Positions 43,913 through 53,435 of a DNA stretch of 64,000 nt are shown here, piece by piece (the stretch's first letter is position 1; each line of letters starts with the position of its first letter). The DNA is from HGM05190 sp964394205. GTDB lineage: Bacteria > Bacteroidota > Bacteroidia > Bacteroidales > Muribaculaceae. The notes below the pieces were generated by a model that saw only the letters and a list, made by a program, of their open reading frames with translations, was not told the origin of the DNA and ran no database searches. Both the position numbers and the translations under genes were made by a program. The stretch is from contig CAYMVS010000001.1 in assembly GCA_964394205.1 (NCBI GenBank), positions 14,228-78,227 of the forward strand, read 5' to 3'.

Positions 43913-45652
43913 TTAAAGTTCTTTCTCGTAATATCCGTTGACAACCGGACGAATCTTGGAGAGGAGGATGGTCATGTCGGGCGAAAGTGCCTTCTCATCG
44001 CTCTGTGCAACGGCACGGGCGGTGAAACGGATGCCGTCGAGACCTCTTACCTGACCGGTGATGTGGAGTTTAACTGTTTGATTATTAGCGTTGGCATCTA
44101 CTGTAGCGCCGTCAATAAAGACATTGTTGATCTGATGGCCCTCTTTGTCAATGGGGTATCCTGTAAGCTCGAGCTTTATGGGCACTGTGGTCGAGACGGT
44201 CAGATTGACTTCAAGAGACTCAATGACAACGTGCTCGAGGTCTTCACTGTCCCACCCGTCAAGCACATCGGTGTAGACGATTGTCGAGCCGCCTTTGAGT
44301 GCCAAAGGAGCAAAGAATGTGTATTTGCCGTTTACAGACCCGAGCGAAGAGCCGAGCTTGAGGTTGTTGACCTTTTGCTGTGGCATACCGGGGTTGGTGA
44401 AGTCGATCGAGAGGCGAGTGGGGACGCCGTCGCCGCTGAGCACATTGCTGAGGGCATTGTAGCCCACATGTGTTGCACCCGTATAGCCCGGATAGAGCTT
44501 TGTGACGGTGGAGGGCGAAAGATAGTAGTTGTAGGTCAATGTGCCCGGTTTGCCAGCAATCTCAAAGTAGCCGGGAGCGTCGAGGGCGTAAGTGCCGCTC
44601 AGCTTATTGTCGCGGTAGCTTTTGATGACCAGGCCGGTCTGTGCCTTGAGCGAGTAAATGTTAAGGGGATTGTTAAGCGAGACATAGATCTGGGGATTGG
44701 CGATCTTGATGTCGGTGCCGGTCTGTGTCAACAGGTCGGGAAGATCGTTGAGATTGACATCGGTGATGTTGAAACCCTCGAGGTCATATTTCATAATGCC
44801 GGTGAACGACGAGATGTGGACATCGGTCATCACATACTCGGTCACAACCGAAAATGAAGTGGGCAACTGATTGACCGGCACCTTGATGTCACTGCCATTG
44901 AGCACCAGGTCGCCCGAGGCGATAGCGAGCTCGTCGGAAAACTCGACGTAGTGGCGCGAGTAGTCATAGTTCACGTTTGACTTGTTGAAATCGATACCGC
45001 TGACGTCAAACTTCAATGAGAGTTTGTTGCCTGCACTTGTCACGTCGCCAACTTTATAAAGACCGGTGGCCACATCATATTTGTTGCCTGCATTTGAAAT
45101 CTCAAGGCCCTTAGGCAGCTTCATCACGAGGTCTTTGATGGCGATATTCGCAATTTTATTCTCAAACCCGGCCAGTGACAGATTGATATAGAGAGTCATC
45201 GTACATCCGGCATGGTCAATCTCGATGATTGATGAGCTCACGTTGCTGTCCGAAGCATGAAACTCGGTTTTCTCGCCGGCAAGGTCGAAGGTAAATGTCT
45301 GGCCGGCCAGCGACACGTCGGGGAGATTGGCCGGCATCTGCAGGGGGGTCACTGTCGGTTTGATTGTCGGAGCACCGATGTTGATGGCGTCAATCTTGAT
45401 ATCGTCCGATTCAAACTCGCCGTCTTCTACAAAAGCATACTCCCCGTCAATCTCTTTGATCTTGCTGTCATCCTTGAGGTCAATGACATTGTCAAGTGAT
45501 ATTTTATCAATGTTGATCGGTATGACAAGGTTGTCAACCTTAACTTTCACAGTGGTGTCGATATCAGACAAATCATATTTGTCATCAATACATCCCGTCA
45601 TTAGTGCGCCCACGGCCAAAAAAGCCATGCCTTGCTTTAGATTAAGTTTCAT
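43913..45652 (-). CDS. Surface lipoprotein, partner of DUF5723 protein
   Basis: A 579-residue lipoprotein; lipobox MTGC (Cys21), followed by IDDKYDLSDIDTTVKVKVDN, a start seen in many uncharacterised Bacteroidales lipoproteins. The rest is strand-rich and slightly acidic; repeats of the form KISLDNVIDL, GFNITDVNLNDLP suggest several Ig-like or tube-like modules, but I cannot name a domain. It opens the unit with the DUF5723 barrel under a -7 box at 45682-45689. Function unknown; the pairing suggests a complex at the outer membrane. Confidence 0.7.
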   Translation of the reverse strand: MKLNLKQGMAFLAVGALMTGCIDDKYDLSDIDTTVKVKVDNLVIPINIDKISLDNVIDLKDDSKIKEIDGEYAFVEDGEFESDDIKIDAINIGAPTIKPTVTPLQMPANLPDVSLAGQTFTFDLAGEKTEFHASDSNVSSSIIEIDHAGCTMTLYINLSLAGFENKIANIAIKDLVMKLPKGLEISNAGNKYDVATGLYKVGDVTSAGNKLSLKFDVSGIDFNKSNVNYDYSRHYVEFSDELAIASGDLVLNGSDIKVPVNQLPTSFSVVTEYVMTDVHISSFTGIMKYDLEGFNITDVNLNDLPDLLTQTGTDIKIANPQIYVSLNNPLNIYSLKAQTGLVIKSYRDNKLSGTYALDAPGYFEIAGKPGTLTYNYYLSPSTVTKLYPGYTGATHVGYNALSNVLSGDGVPTRLSIDFTNPGMPQQKVNNLKLGSSLGSVNGKYTFFAPLALKGGSTIVYTDVLDGWDSEDLEHVVIESLEVNLTVSTTVPIKLELTGYPIDKEGHQINNVFIDGATVDANANNQTVKLHITGQVRGLDGIRFTARAVAQSDEKALSPDMTILLSKIRPVVNGYYEKEL

Positions 45653-45681
45653 GATTTATAAGTAAGTGATAATAATTTTTG

Positions 45682-45689
45682 CAAAGTTA
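45682..45689 (-). promoter_or_regulatory. -7 box of the lipoprotein/DUF5723 unit
   Basis: TAACTTTG on the minus strand, 30 nt before the ATG at 45652. No good TTG at -33, because that stretch is AT-rich and enters the trkH 3' end. Confidence 0.5.
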
Positions 45690-45710
45690 AAAAATTTTAA
45701 GCAAAATTAT

Positions 45711-47189
45711 TCATTTTTGCCAAAATTCAGGTGTAAAAAGTAGCAAAACAGTGAAAATCTCAAGGCGCCCCACAAGCATGATAAGCGACAGAACCCACTT
45801 GCCGAGGTCGGCGACAGCAGAAAAATCAGTATTCACAATCGTGTCGGGCAGCGAGATGCCGGCATTTGTAATCGAGACCATTGTCAACATGAACGAGTGG
45901 CTTATTCCTGCGCCGGTTGTGGTCAGGATAAAGGTTCCGGCAATGATTATCAATGCAAAAAGACAAAGGAAGACGATTGACTTTGACACCAGATCGCGGG
46001 GCACAACGCGATTGCCGGAGCGCACACTGAGGATGGCATTGGGATGCAGACAGCGCTCTATCTCGTTGCGGCAATGCTGGAATAGCACGATGAAACGGTC
46101 GATCTTGGCGCCGCCACTGGTCGACCCGGCACATCCGCCCGAAATCATCAGCACAATCATAACCAACAGAACCACAGGCCCCCACGAGGGAAACACGTCG
46201 AGGGTATAACCGGTTGACGTGATCATCGACACGACCTGAAACAGGGGGTCGATTACTATCGACTCAAATGTGATATCGCCGGGGCGCGTCAGGAGGATGC
46301 AAAACACCGTGACGAGCGTTGCAGCAAGAATGACGACACCATAGACGCGCCACACCTGATTTTTCCATGTGCTCTTGAAGTCGCCATGACCAACACGATA
46401 GATGAGCGAGAAGTTCACACCACCCAAAAACATAAACAAGGTCATCACGATTTTGATGTATGGTGAGTTCCAACTGTCTACCGACCCGTCGCTTGTCGAG
46501 ATGCCGCCTGTCGACATGACGCTCATGGAGTGGCATATACTGTCAAAGACCGACATCGGCCCGACGATAAGCAGAACACACAGAGCCGATGTGAGCAGGA
46601 TGTAGACCGACCACAACCCTTTGGCAGTCTGGCTGACGCGCGGTCTGATTTTTTCGTGAGTGATGCCGGTCACCTCGGCGTTAAACATCTGCATGCCACC
46701 CTGCTGATTGAGCATGGGGATAACGGCAAGGGTGAAAAGGATGATACCGAGACCGCCAATCCATTGCATCACGGCTCGCCAGATGAGCAGGCCGTGGCTG
46801 AGATTTTCGACTGACTCGAGGGTGGAGGCTCCGGTTGTGGTGAAAGATGACATTGCCTCAAAAAAAGCGTCGGTCAACGAGATGTCACAGTTGCCTATTA
46901 TGAAAGGGATTGTCCCGAAAAACGAGAACACAATCCATGTCATGGCTGTCAGCAGAAAGCCCTCCCGCTTTCCCATGGATGTACGGCCGGGTCTGACAAA
47001 GGTGGTTGTGCACAGCCCTATCAGAGCCGTCGAGCCGGCGGCAATGGCAAATGCGATCCAGTCGCGCTCATTGTAAAACAGTGATGTCCCCAACGGAATC
47101 AGCATGAACGCGGCCTCGATCATCAAGAGCCAGCCAATCACCCTGAGCAACATGGGGATGTTTACAAGCGACTTGTTGGAATAGATCAT
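45711..47189 (-). CDS. trkH: Potassium uptake protein TrkH
   Basis: A 492-residue inner-membrane K+ channel-like transporter with four repeats of the M1-P-M2 type. Pore loops are seen as SSFTTTGASTLES (about 115-127), SVMSTGGISTSDGS, VVSMITSTGYTLD and TMVSITNAGISLPD, giving the four filter segments with TTGA, TGGI, STGY and NAGI. It lies 2 nt after trkA, the partner regulatory subunit. Takes up K+ driven by membrane potential and controlled by nucleotide binding to TrkA. Confidence 0.93.
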   Translation of the reverse strand: MIYSNKSLVNIPMLLRVIGWLLMIEAAFMLIPLGTSLFYNERDWIAFAIAAGSTALIGLCTTTFVRPGRTSMGKREGFLLTAMTWIVFSFFGTIPFIIGNCDISLTDAFFEAMSSFTTTGASTLESVENLSHGLLIWRAVMQWIGGLGIILFTLAVIPMLNQQGGMQMFNAEVTGITHEKIRPRVSQTAKGLWSVYILLTSALCVLLIVGPMSVFDSICHSMSVMSTGGISTSDGSVDSWNSPYIKIVMTLFMFLGGVNFSLIYRVGHGDFKSTWKNQVWRVYGVVILAATLVTVFCILLTRPGDITFESIVIDPLFQVVSMITSTGYTLDVFPSWGPVVLLVMIVLMISGGCAGSTSGGAKIDRFIVLFQHCRNEIERCLHPNAILSVRSGNRVVPRDLVSKSIVFLCLFALIIIAGTFILTTTGAGISHSFMLTMVSITNAGISLPDTIVNTDFSAVADLGKWVLSLIMLVGRLEIFTVLLLFTPEFWQK

Positions 47190-47191
47190 AC

Positions 47192-48526
47192 TCAGTTAAA
47201 TAGACGTTCAACCTTGTGTAACGCGCCGGTTAAACAGAACACCACGACGTGGTCGCCAGGCTGAATGACAGTGTTACCGGTTACAAGCATCCCCTCGCCG
47301 TTACGTATAAGGCCGGCGATTGTCATGTCACGGCTCAACTTGAGGTCTTTCACCGGTCCACGGGTGATTTTAGAATTAGGTTTAACCTCGATTTCGGCCA
47401 CCTCTGCATCGGTCAACGCGAGACATTTAGAGGTTGACGCGTCGGCATCGAGCAGCATCTGGAAGATAGCACTTGACGAGAGAAGTTTTTTATTTACTAT
47501 GGTGCCGATGTTCAGATTTTCCGCTTCGGAGATGAACTGAATGTTCTCGACCTCGGCGATAGTCTTGTGCACACCAAACTCTTTGGCGGTCAAGCAAGAG
47601 AGGATGTTTGTCTCGGAGCTCTCGCTGAGGGCCACAAAGGCATCCATATCGCCGATACCGACGTCGCGCAGGGTATCGATATCGCGGGCATCGCCATGCA
47701 CGATGCGGGCGTCGGGACACCGCTCGGCGATCTGCTCACAGCGGTCTCGGCGCGACTCGATTATGGTAAATTTATATTTGTCGGAGGCCTCGTTGACAAG
47801 ACGGATAGCGATCCGGCTGCCTCCCATTATGAGCACCTTCCTGATGTTAAAATAATGCTTACCACACAACTCAATCAGCTCGTCGACATGCTCGCGCATC
47901 GTTGTGAAATACAGGATGTCGCCTGGTTGCACGCGGTCATCGCCTCGCGGTATGATGGTCTCGTGTCGGCGCTTGATGGCAGAGACGTGGAAGTTGTGTT
48001 GTACCATGGCGAGCTCTTTAAGCTGAAGGCCTATGAGCCGGGCACCCTCACGCAGTTTTACACCCACCAATATTATCTGCCCGTCGTGAATCTCAAACCA
48101 ATGACGCACCCATGTGTGTTTCAGCGCGGTAATAATCTCTACCGCAGCCAAATACTCGGGATAGATGAGGGCATTGACCCCATGCTGCATGAAAAAATTG
48201 CGGTTACCCTCTTTCATGAACTCATAGTTGTCGATACGGGCAACCGTTTTGCGGGCACCAAGACTTTTGGCAATCTGGCAAGCCACGACATTTGATGTCT
48301 CGTCGGGGAGAACCGAGATAAAGAGGTCGGTCCGCTCTACACCGGCAGCGCGCTGTGTGTCAAACGACAAAGGGTTGCCCGGCCAGGTCATGAGATTATA
48401 GTTTGAACCGATGGTGTCGAGTTTCTCAACATCGGTGTCGAGCAGGGTGATGTCCTGCTCTTCACGCGAAAGCAGTTTTGCCAGATGTGAGCCAACCTCG
48501 CCGGCCCCGGCAATCAAAATCTTCAT
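47192..48526 (-). CDS. trkA: Trk system K+ regulatory protein TrkA
   Basis: A 444-residue cytoplasmic protein with two RCK units, each a NAD-binding Rossmann half (first: MKILIAGAGEVGSHLAKLL; second: KVLIMGGSRIAIRLVNEA near 228) followed by a TrkA-C domain. The length is normal for the double form. It gates TrkH in response to NAD(H)/ATP. The ATG overlaps the dxs stop (ATGA) and trkH follows by 2 nt, so dxs, trkA and trkH are co-translated in part. Confidence 0.93.
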   Translation of the reverse strand: MKILIAGAGEVGSHLAKLLSREEQDITLLDTDVEKLDTIGSNYNLMTWPGNPLSFDTQRAAGVERTDLFISVLPDETSNVVACQIAKSLGARKTVARIDNYEFMKEGNRNFFMQHGVNALIYPEYLAAVEIITALKHTWVRHWFEIHDGQIILVGVKLREGARLIGLQLKELAMVQHNFHVSAIKRRHETIIPRGDDRVQPGDILYFTTMREHVDELIELCGKHYFNIRKVLIMGGSRIAIRLVNEASDKYKFTIIESRRDRCEQIAERCPDARIVHGDARDIDTLRDVGIGDMDAFVALSESSETNILSCLTAKEFGVHKTIAEVENIQFISEAENLNIGTIVNKKLLSSSAIFQMLLDADASTSKCLALTDAEVAEIEVKPNSKITRGPVKDLKLSRDMTIAGLIRNGEGMLVTGNTVIQPGDHVVVFCLTGALHKVERLFN

Positions 48527-50460
48527 GGTTCAACAATTTTTTTCACAGACTTAACTATCGCGTCGGTATCAAAACCACAGAGAGCTTTTAGCTGTGCCAC
48601 GGTGCCGTGATGAACGAAACGGTCGGGCACACCAAGGCGTGTCAGTTTGTTGGAGCGGTTATTATCCTTCAGCCACTCGGCCACAGCGCTGCCAAAGCCA
48701 CCGGTGATGGCTCCATCTTCAACTGTCACCAACGGGACACCCGTCCCAGCTAACGATTCAAGTATTGACTCGTCGATTGGCTTGGCGTAAATCATGTCAT
48801 ATACAGCGACCTCGATACCCTCCTTTGCAAGGATCCCGGCGGCGCTGAGAGCATCGTCGACAGTTGGACCAAGCGCGAGAATCGCAGCATGACTGCCCTC
48901 CCTGAGCTTTTCGCCACGCCCTGAGGGAAGCTCCCGGCGCCAGTTGTCAGTGCTGTCAAAAGAGGCTCTGCCTCGGGGATAGCGTATGGCCATAGGCCCT
49001 TCGGAGCGTAAGGTCGAGGTGTAGAGAGCGCGGCGCAGGTAGTAACCGTCGCGAGGGGCGATTATGGTCATCCCCGGGATAGCACGCAGATATGCAATAT
49101 CGTATGTGCCGTGGTGTGTCACACCGTCCTCACCGACCAACCCGGCGCGGTCTATACAGAATGTAACCGGAAGTCGCTGAATGGAAACGTCATGGATAAT
49201 GTGGTCATATCCACGCTGTAGAAAAGAGGAATAGATGGCACAATAGGGGCGCATACCCTCCTTTGCCAAACCGCCGGCAAACGTGACGGCATGCCCCTCT
49301 GAAATGCCCACGTCAAAGGTGCGTTGGGGGAAGGCTTCCTGCATCATTGACACCGATGTGCCCGACAGCATGGCTGCCGTTATGGCGATAATCCGTTTGT
49401 CATCGCGCGCAAGAGAAGTAAGCGTCTCGCCAAAAATATCCTGATATTTCTTTGTGTCACCCGAACCCGAGCTAATCAGCGCGCCGGTGTCGGGGTTGAA
49501 CAGACCCGGGGCATGCCATGTCGAGGGATCTTGCTCGGCCGCCAGAAATCCTTTTCCCTTTATTGTCTTTAGATGAAGGATGCGGGGACCGTCCATATCC
49601 TTGATGTCGCGCAAAACTCTCACGAGATTGCCAACATCATGACCGTCAAAAGGCCCGAAGTAGCGTATGTTCAGACCCTCAAATATATTTTGCTCGCCGC
49701 CTAAAAGCGATTTGAGTGAATTGTTGAAACGCAAAATGGAGCCACGTCCCTTGTCGCTGACAAGTCGCATAGACCGGAGCATGCGGTAGAGCTTGTAACG
49801 CAGTTTGTTATATCCGCGCGATGCTGTCAACTGGGCGAGATAGGAGTTCAGGGAACCGGTGTTTGAATCAATGGACATATCATTGTCATTGAGCACAATG
49901 AGGAGATTGTTGGCCGAGTTGGCGGCATTGTTCAAACCCTCAAAAGCCAGGCCGCCGCTTATGGAGGCGTCTCCAATGATGGCCACCACCTGGCGGCGCT
50001 TGTCACTTTCCTCAAGACGGGCGGCGACGGCCATTCCCAATGCGGCTGATATAGAGTTGGAGGCATGGCCGGCTGTAAAGGTGTCATACTCGCTCTCGTC
50101 GGGATTTGGGAAACCGCTGATACCGCCAAGGGTGCGGTTAGTGCTGAAAGCGTCGCGGCGTCCTGTCAGCAATTTGTGCCCGTAGGCCTGATGACCCACA
50201 TCCCAGACAAGACGGTCGCTTGGAGTGTCAAACACATAGTGGAGTGCAACCGTAAGCTCGACCGCACCCATTGATGAGGCAAAATGCCCAGGATGCTCGG
50301 CCAGTTGGTCAATGAGCATGCGTCGTATGTCGGCACACAGCTCGGGCAAAGCCGTGACGTCAAGTTGCCTAAGGTCGGCCGGACTGTCAATCTTGGCCAA
50401 AAGGGGGTATCGGTTCCAAGTCGCTGATGACTTGTTATTTCCCTGAGCTTGACTTTCCAT
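48523..50460 (-). CDS. dxs: 1-deoxy-D-xylulose-5-phosphate synthase
   Basis: A 645-residue thiamine-diphosphate enzyme, first step of the MEP route to isoprenoids: pyruvate plus glyceraldehyde 3-phosphate give DXP. Seen: VWDVGHQAYGHKLLTGR (108-124), the ThDP/Mg motif GDASISGGLAFEGLNNA with NDNDMSID, the transketolase glutamate in ISEGHAVTFAGGLA and the HHGTYDIAYLRAIPG region. About 15-20 residues of a variable N-terminus precede SPADLRQLDV. It overlaps the upstream small membrane-protein gene by 26 nt, so the two are likely coupled, and it leads into trkA. Confidence 0.95.
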   Translation of the reverse strand: MESQAQGNNKSSATWNRYPLLAKIDSPADLRQLDVTALPELCADIRRMLIDQLAEHPGHFASSMGAVELTVALHYVFDTPSDRLVWDVGHQAYGHKLLTGRRDAFSTNRTLGGISGFPNPDESEYDTFTAGHASNSISAALGMAVAARLEESDKRRQVVAIIGDASISGGLAFEGLNNAANSANNLLIVLNDNDMSIDSNTGSLNSYLAQLTASRGYNKLRYKLYRMLRSMRLVSDKGRGSILRFNNSLKSLLGGEQNIFEGLNIRYFGPFDGHDVGNLVRVLRDIKDMDGPRILHLKTIKGKGFLAAEQDPSTWHAPGLFNPDTGALISSGSGDTKKYQDIFGETLTSLARDDKRIIAITAAMLSGTSVSMMQEAFPQRTFDVGISEGHAVTFAGGLAKEGMRPYCAIYSSFLQRGYDHIIHDVSIQRLPVTFCIDRAGLVGEDGVTHHGTYDIAYLRAIPGMTIIAPRDGYYLRRALYTSTLRSEGPMAIRYPRGRASFDSTDNWRRELPSGRGEKLREGSHAAILALGPTVDDALSAAGILAKEGIEVAVYDMIYAKPIDESILESLAGTGVPLVTVEDGAITGGFGSAVAEWLKDNNRSNKLTRLGVPDRFVHHGTVAQLKALCGFDTDAIVKSVKKIVEP

Positions 50461-50623
50461 TCTTTATATATCTCTTATACAGGGGCACAAATACAACTAT
50501 GGCCGAGACAATAATCCAAAAGATTACTCTTGGCGTGACGGGCTGGGAAGTCACAAAAACATAGACAATCACCAACCAAAGAAGCGTCAGGCACGCGCCC
50601 CTGAACTTTTGCTGTCCTGTCAT
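50435..50623 (-). CDS. Small two-helix membrane protein
   Basis: A 62-residue protein with two hydrophobic segments (residues 10-25 and 32-48, LTLLWLVIVYVFVTS and VIFWIIVSAIVVFVPL) and a basic C-terminus. I do not recognise a family. It is accepted as real because it has a strong promoter (50642-50672) with a short leader and overlaps the dxs start, a frequent form of coupling. It would be first gene of the dxs-trkA-trkH unit. Function unknown. Confidence 0.65.
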   Translation of the reverse strand: MTGQQKFRGACLTLLWLVIVYVFVTSQPVTPRVIFWIIVSAIVVFVPLYKRYIKNGKSSSGK

Positions 50624-50641
50624 AGGTGTTCATTTGAATCA

Positions 50642-50672
50642 CAAAGGTAAGCAAAACCGGGTGAATATCCAA
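50642..50672 (-). promoter_or_regulatory. Promoter of the dxs-trkA-trkH unit
   Basis: TTG (50670-50672), 20-bp spacer, TACCTTTG (50642-50649) on the minus strand; start predicted near 50635, only about 12 nt before the ATG at 50623. Confidence 0.7.
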
Positions 50673-50675
50673 ATG

Positions 50676-52355
50676 TCACATCGAGGCCGATGTCGCAAAC
50701 AACCCGACAACCGTACCGGTAAAGCCGCCGGCCGATGATGACACATATTCAGCGCTTATGGTTGCCGGGAGCTCCGTGAAAAGACCGTCGCCGGTTGAGT
50801 AAGCGAAATGATAGACACCATCGGTACATGAAAGACGCAGCGTTATGGCTTTGCCCAAGGTTTCTGTTTTTATCTCGTCAACGACCCCTGCCCCCGGCTT
50901 AATCACCTTGATTGCACCGGGATAGACGGCAAAGAAGATTTGGCGGCGCTCAGTTTTGACGACCAAAAGACCGGCGCCGTCGTTTTGTTGTGCATCAGAG
51001 GGAAGTGAAAGGGTTGTGGTTACATCAAACTCCTGGTTTTGAATACGTCGACCAACAAAAGCCGGTGTCTTTCCACTTGACGCATTGACCGGTGCAAATT
51101 GCAGCATCAGGCCTTTTTTGCCGGTAGAGACGTATTTGTCGGCCGAACCCCACATAGATATCCAAGCAGGCGAAAGGGGAGTGGTGAATGTGGTTGAGTC
51201 ACAGATGTTGCCGGTTTGACGGGGCAGCTGAGCTGTGTTGGGGCGATTTTGAACCCGTGGCACAAGGTCAAGATTTTGAGTGATATAGGGGAAGCTGTCC
51301 TGACTCCACCTGACAGGCATCAAAAAGGTCTCGCGACCCAGCTGCTCGGTGTCATTGAGCCAGGGCCGACATCCCAAAAAGACTGCAAACCACTCGCCCT
51401 GAGGCGTCTGAAACAGCTCGGCATGACCGGTAGAGGTGATAGGGAAAGGACGTTTGGGCTTGGCAAGACGTTGGCTGAGCATCGGGTTGCGGCTCCAACG
51501 TTGCCACGGGCCAAAGGGGCTGTCGCTTTTATAGCACATCTCGGAATGAAACATCCCGGTGCCACCCTCGGCTGCGATGAGATAATATTTGCCGTTAATT
51601 TTATAGATGTGGGGGCCCTCGTCGCGCTCGAGCTGCTCCTCGGAGCCAACACCGACCTCCTTAAATTTCACCGGCTCGCCCACTGTCTGACCGGTCGAAG
51701 GGTCAAACTCGATGACCGCGAGCGCGCGACTGTTGCTCCACTTGACGGGACTGTGCTCATCGGCTTTATGCACAATATAGGCCTTGCCGTTGTCGTCAAA
51801 GAAGAATGAAGGATCAATTCCCTCAACAGCCGGTAAAAGGATGGGGTCGCTCCACTCACCGGCGGGATCGGTAGCGGTGACGTAGAAGTTGATCGAACCC
51901 TTTTTTGTCACACAAGTTGTGATCATGTAATAGAGCTTATTGGAAGGATTGTAGGAAATCGCCGGCGCGTATATACCGCCTTTGCCGAGAGATTCACCCT
52001 CAAGCCATGGCAGCTGAGAGGGACGAGACAAGACGTTTCCAACCTGCTCCCAGTTAACCAAATCGGTCGAGTGATAGATCGGCACGCCTGGAAAAAAGCC
52101 GAAAGTGGAGGTGACAAGCCAGTAATCATTGCCCACCCTCACCAACGAGGGATCCGAAGCCCACCCGCTGATGACAGGATTGAAGAAATCGCCGGGTTGG
52201 GAGAGGCGGTCGGCAGTATAAAGACTGTCAACTCCCTGATATTTGAAAAAGGTGAAATTGGCCGCCGGCTGTTGAGGCTCAACTTTCTTGGCTTTAGCCT
52301 GCAAACCCAAGGAAACCATACAGGCAAGCGATAAGACAATGATTAATTTTCTCAT
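50676..52355 (-). CDS. Glycoside hydrolase family 43 (beta-xylosidase/arabinofuranosidase type)
   Basis: A 559-residue secreted enzyme. The longer frame starts at TTG 52361; I prefer ATG 52355. Signal peptide about 1-21. The five-bladed GH43 propeller covers about 55-340: the catalytic base Asp68 in GWASDPSLVRVGNDYW, the pKa-modulating Asp in EGIDPSFFFDDNGKAY and the acid Glu in RDEGPHIYKINGKYYL. A C-terminal jelly-roll (about 365-559, GLMLQFAPVNASSGKTPAFV) fits the beta-xylosidase C-terminal domain. It should act on xylan or arabinoxylan side chains; the precise linkage is open. Single gene, -7 box upstream. Confidence 0.85.
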   Translation of the reverse strand: MRKLIIVLSLACMVSLGLQAKAKKVEPQQPAANFTFFKYQGVDSLYTADRLSQPGDFFNPVISGWASDPSLVRVGNDYWLVTSTFGFFPGVPIYHSTDLVNWEQVGNVLSRPSQLPWLEGESLGKGGIYAPAISYNPSNKLYYMITTCVTKKGSINFYVTATDPAGEWSDPILLPAVEGIDPSFFFDDNGKAYIVHKADEHSPVKWSNSRALAVIEFDPSTGQTVGEPVKFKEVGVGSEEQLERDEGPHIYKINGKYYLIAAEGGTGMFHSEMCYKSDSPFGPWQRWSRNPMLSQRLAKPKRPFPITSTGHAELFQTPQGEWFAVFLGCRPWLNDTEQLGRETFLMPVRWSQDSFPYITQNLDLVPRVQNRPNTAQLPRQTGNICDSTTFTTPLSPAWISMWGSADKYVSTGKKGLMLQFAPVNASSGKTPAFVGRRIQNQEFDVTTTLSLPSDAQQNDGAGLLVVKTERRQIFFAVYPGAIKVIKPGAGVVDEIKTETLGKAITLRLSCTDGVYHFAYSTGDGLFTELPATISAEYVSSSAGGFTGTVVGLFATSASM

Positions 52356-52374
52356 AGACAAGTATAATTTTTAA

Positions 52375-52382
52375 CAAAGATA
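52375..52382 (-). promoter_or_regulatory. -7 box of the GH43 gene
   Basis: TATCTTTG on the minus strand, 20 nt before the ATG at 52355. The -33 region has no TTG at the usual distance, so activity may need an activator. Confidence 0.45.
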
Positions 52383-52457
52383 CAATAATTTTTTTATACC
52401 ATCCCTATTGTTTGCAACTTATCAATTAACTTTACCGACACAAACTGATTTGTGCCG

Positions 52458-53435
52458 ATGAAAAGAATATTCCCTAATCGCCTGGCTGCAATATTACTGT
52501 GTGCCATTTCATTTATCATGGCAAGAGCTGCCTACCCTGAAACCGAAGGCTTGAGTCGTGTATTTTATGACGATCTGCCCCGGGTGATGTCCGACACCGC
52601 CATTGTGTTGCAGGAGATCTTGACAGACCCATATATGGAACGGGTTGTCATAGAAGCCAGGGCGACAAATAAGGGTGGCGGTCGATGGGGAGTCGAAGTT
52701 GGTCAGTACTCATTTTCACTGAAACTTGACAAGCCACACGGATACGAGCTTGACGGAGGTGCAACGCCAACATTATCAATACTTAAAGCCGACTCAATCG
52801 TTGCCCTCTTTCAAGGAAAGCCAGAATTGTGGTCGGAAAGCAAACGGGATGGAAACACTGTTGTCATCGACATTGACAACACCGGTCTGGTTGAGATTTC
52901 CGGCGGTCACAAAAAGATTGAATTTCTGGGTCAATGCAGGTTGCCGGAAACACCCCGGGGTGAGATACGCGTTTTTGCCAACACAAAACTGACCGACTGT
53001 AAAGTGGTTGTCGAGACTCAAACCGATCCTTCGGCAAGTTTGATTACAGAATGGGACGAAAAGCGTCTGATTGAACGGTTTGGCAAATCAACCGATCCAC
53101 TGGAGGGTTTTTATGAATATCTCGACGGTGACAATGACCCCAAGCGGGCCGTTGCCGGCGGACGATACAAACTGGCACTTGTCGCCGATGGTGACGGAGG
53201 ATATCGGGTCATATATGCCGGTGGGGCATCAGTGGCGTCCGACCGCTGGCGTTACGGTATGCTCAAGGCCCAACTATCGCCCACAAACTTCGTGAGCCAC
53301 TTTGACGTGAGATGGATTGACTCTGTTTTTCAGCCGATCGTCAACGATGTGAGCATGTCGGTTGAGCAGGGGATAATTTTGACATTCAACTTTCCGCGCT
53401 ACAACACTGTATTGAGATACACCCGATGCCGTTAG
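52458..53435 (+). CDS. Exported protein of unknown function
   Basis: A 325-residue protein with a signal peptide (to about residue 24, SFIMARAAYP). I start at ATG 52458; the codon at 52452 is GTG. No named domain is recognised. It is strand-rich; the central part DPLEGFYEYLDGDNDPKRAV (about 210-230) followed by GGRYKLALVADGDGGYRVIY and VSHFDVRWIDSV looks like a lipocalin- or jelly-roll-like binding domain. It is divergent from a GH43 enzyme, which hints at carbohydrate-related work. The stop codon lies one base before the left end of an IS remnant, so the original 3' region is gone or altered. Confidence 0.6.
   Translation: MKRIFPNRLAAILLCAISFIMARAAYPETEGLSRVFYDDLPRVMSDTAIVLQEILTDPYMERVVIEARATNKGGGRWGVEVGQYSFSLKLDKPHGYELDGGATPTLSILKADSIVALFQGKPELWSESKRDGNTVVIDIDNTGLVEISGGHKKIEFLGQCRLPETPRGEIRVFANTKLTDCKVVVETQTDPSASLITEWDEKRLIERFGKSTDPLEGFYEYLDGDNDPKRAVAGGRYKLALVADGDGGYRVIYAGGASVASDRWRYGMLKAQLSPTNFVSHFDVRWIDSVFQPIVNDVSMSVEQGIILTFNFPRYNTVLRYTRCR

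Noticed and set aside
43685..44857. 390-codon plus-strand open frame
   Set aside because: Shadow of the DUF5723 and partner-lipoprotein genes on the other strand, with no signal, family or promoter.
47567..48295. 242-codon plus-strand open frame
   Set aside because: Shadow of trkA, which has complete motifs along its length.
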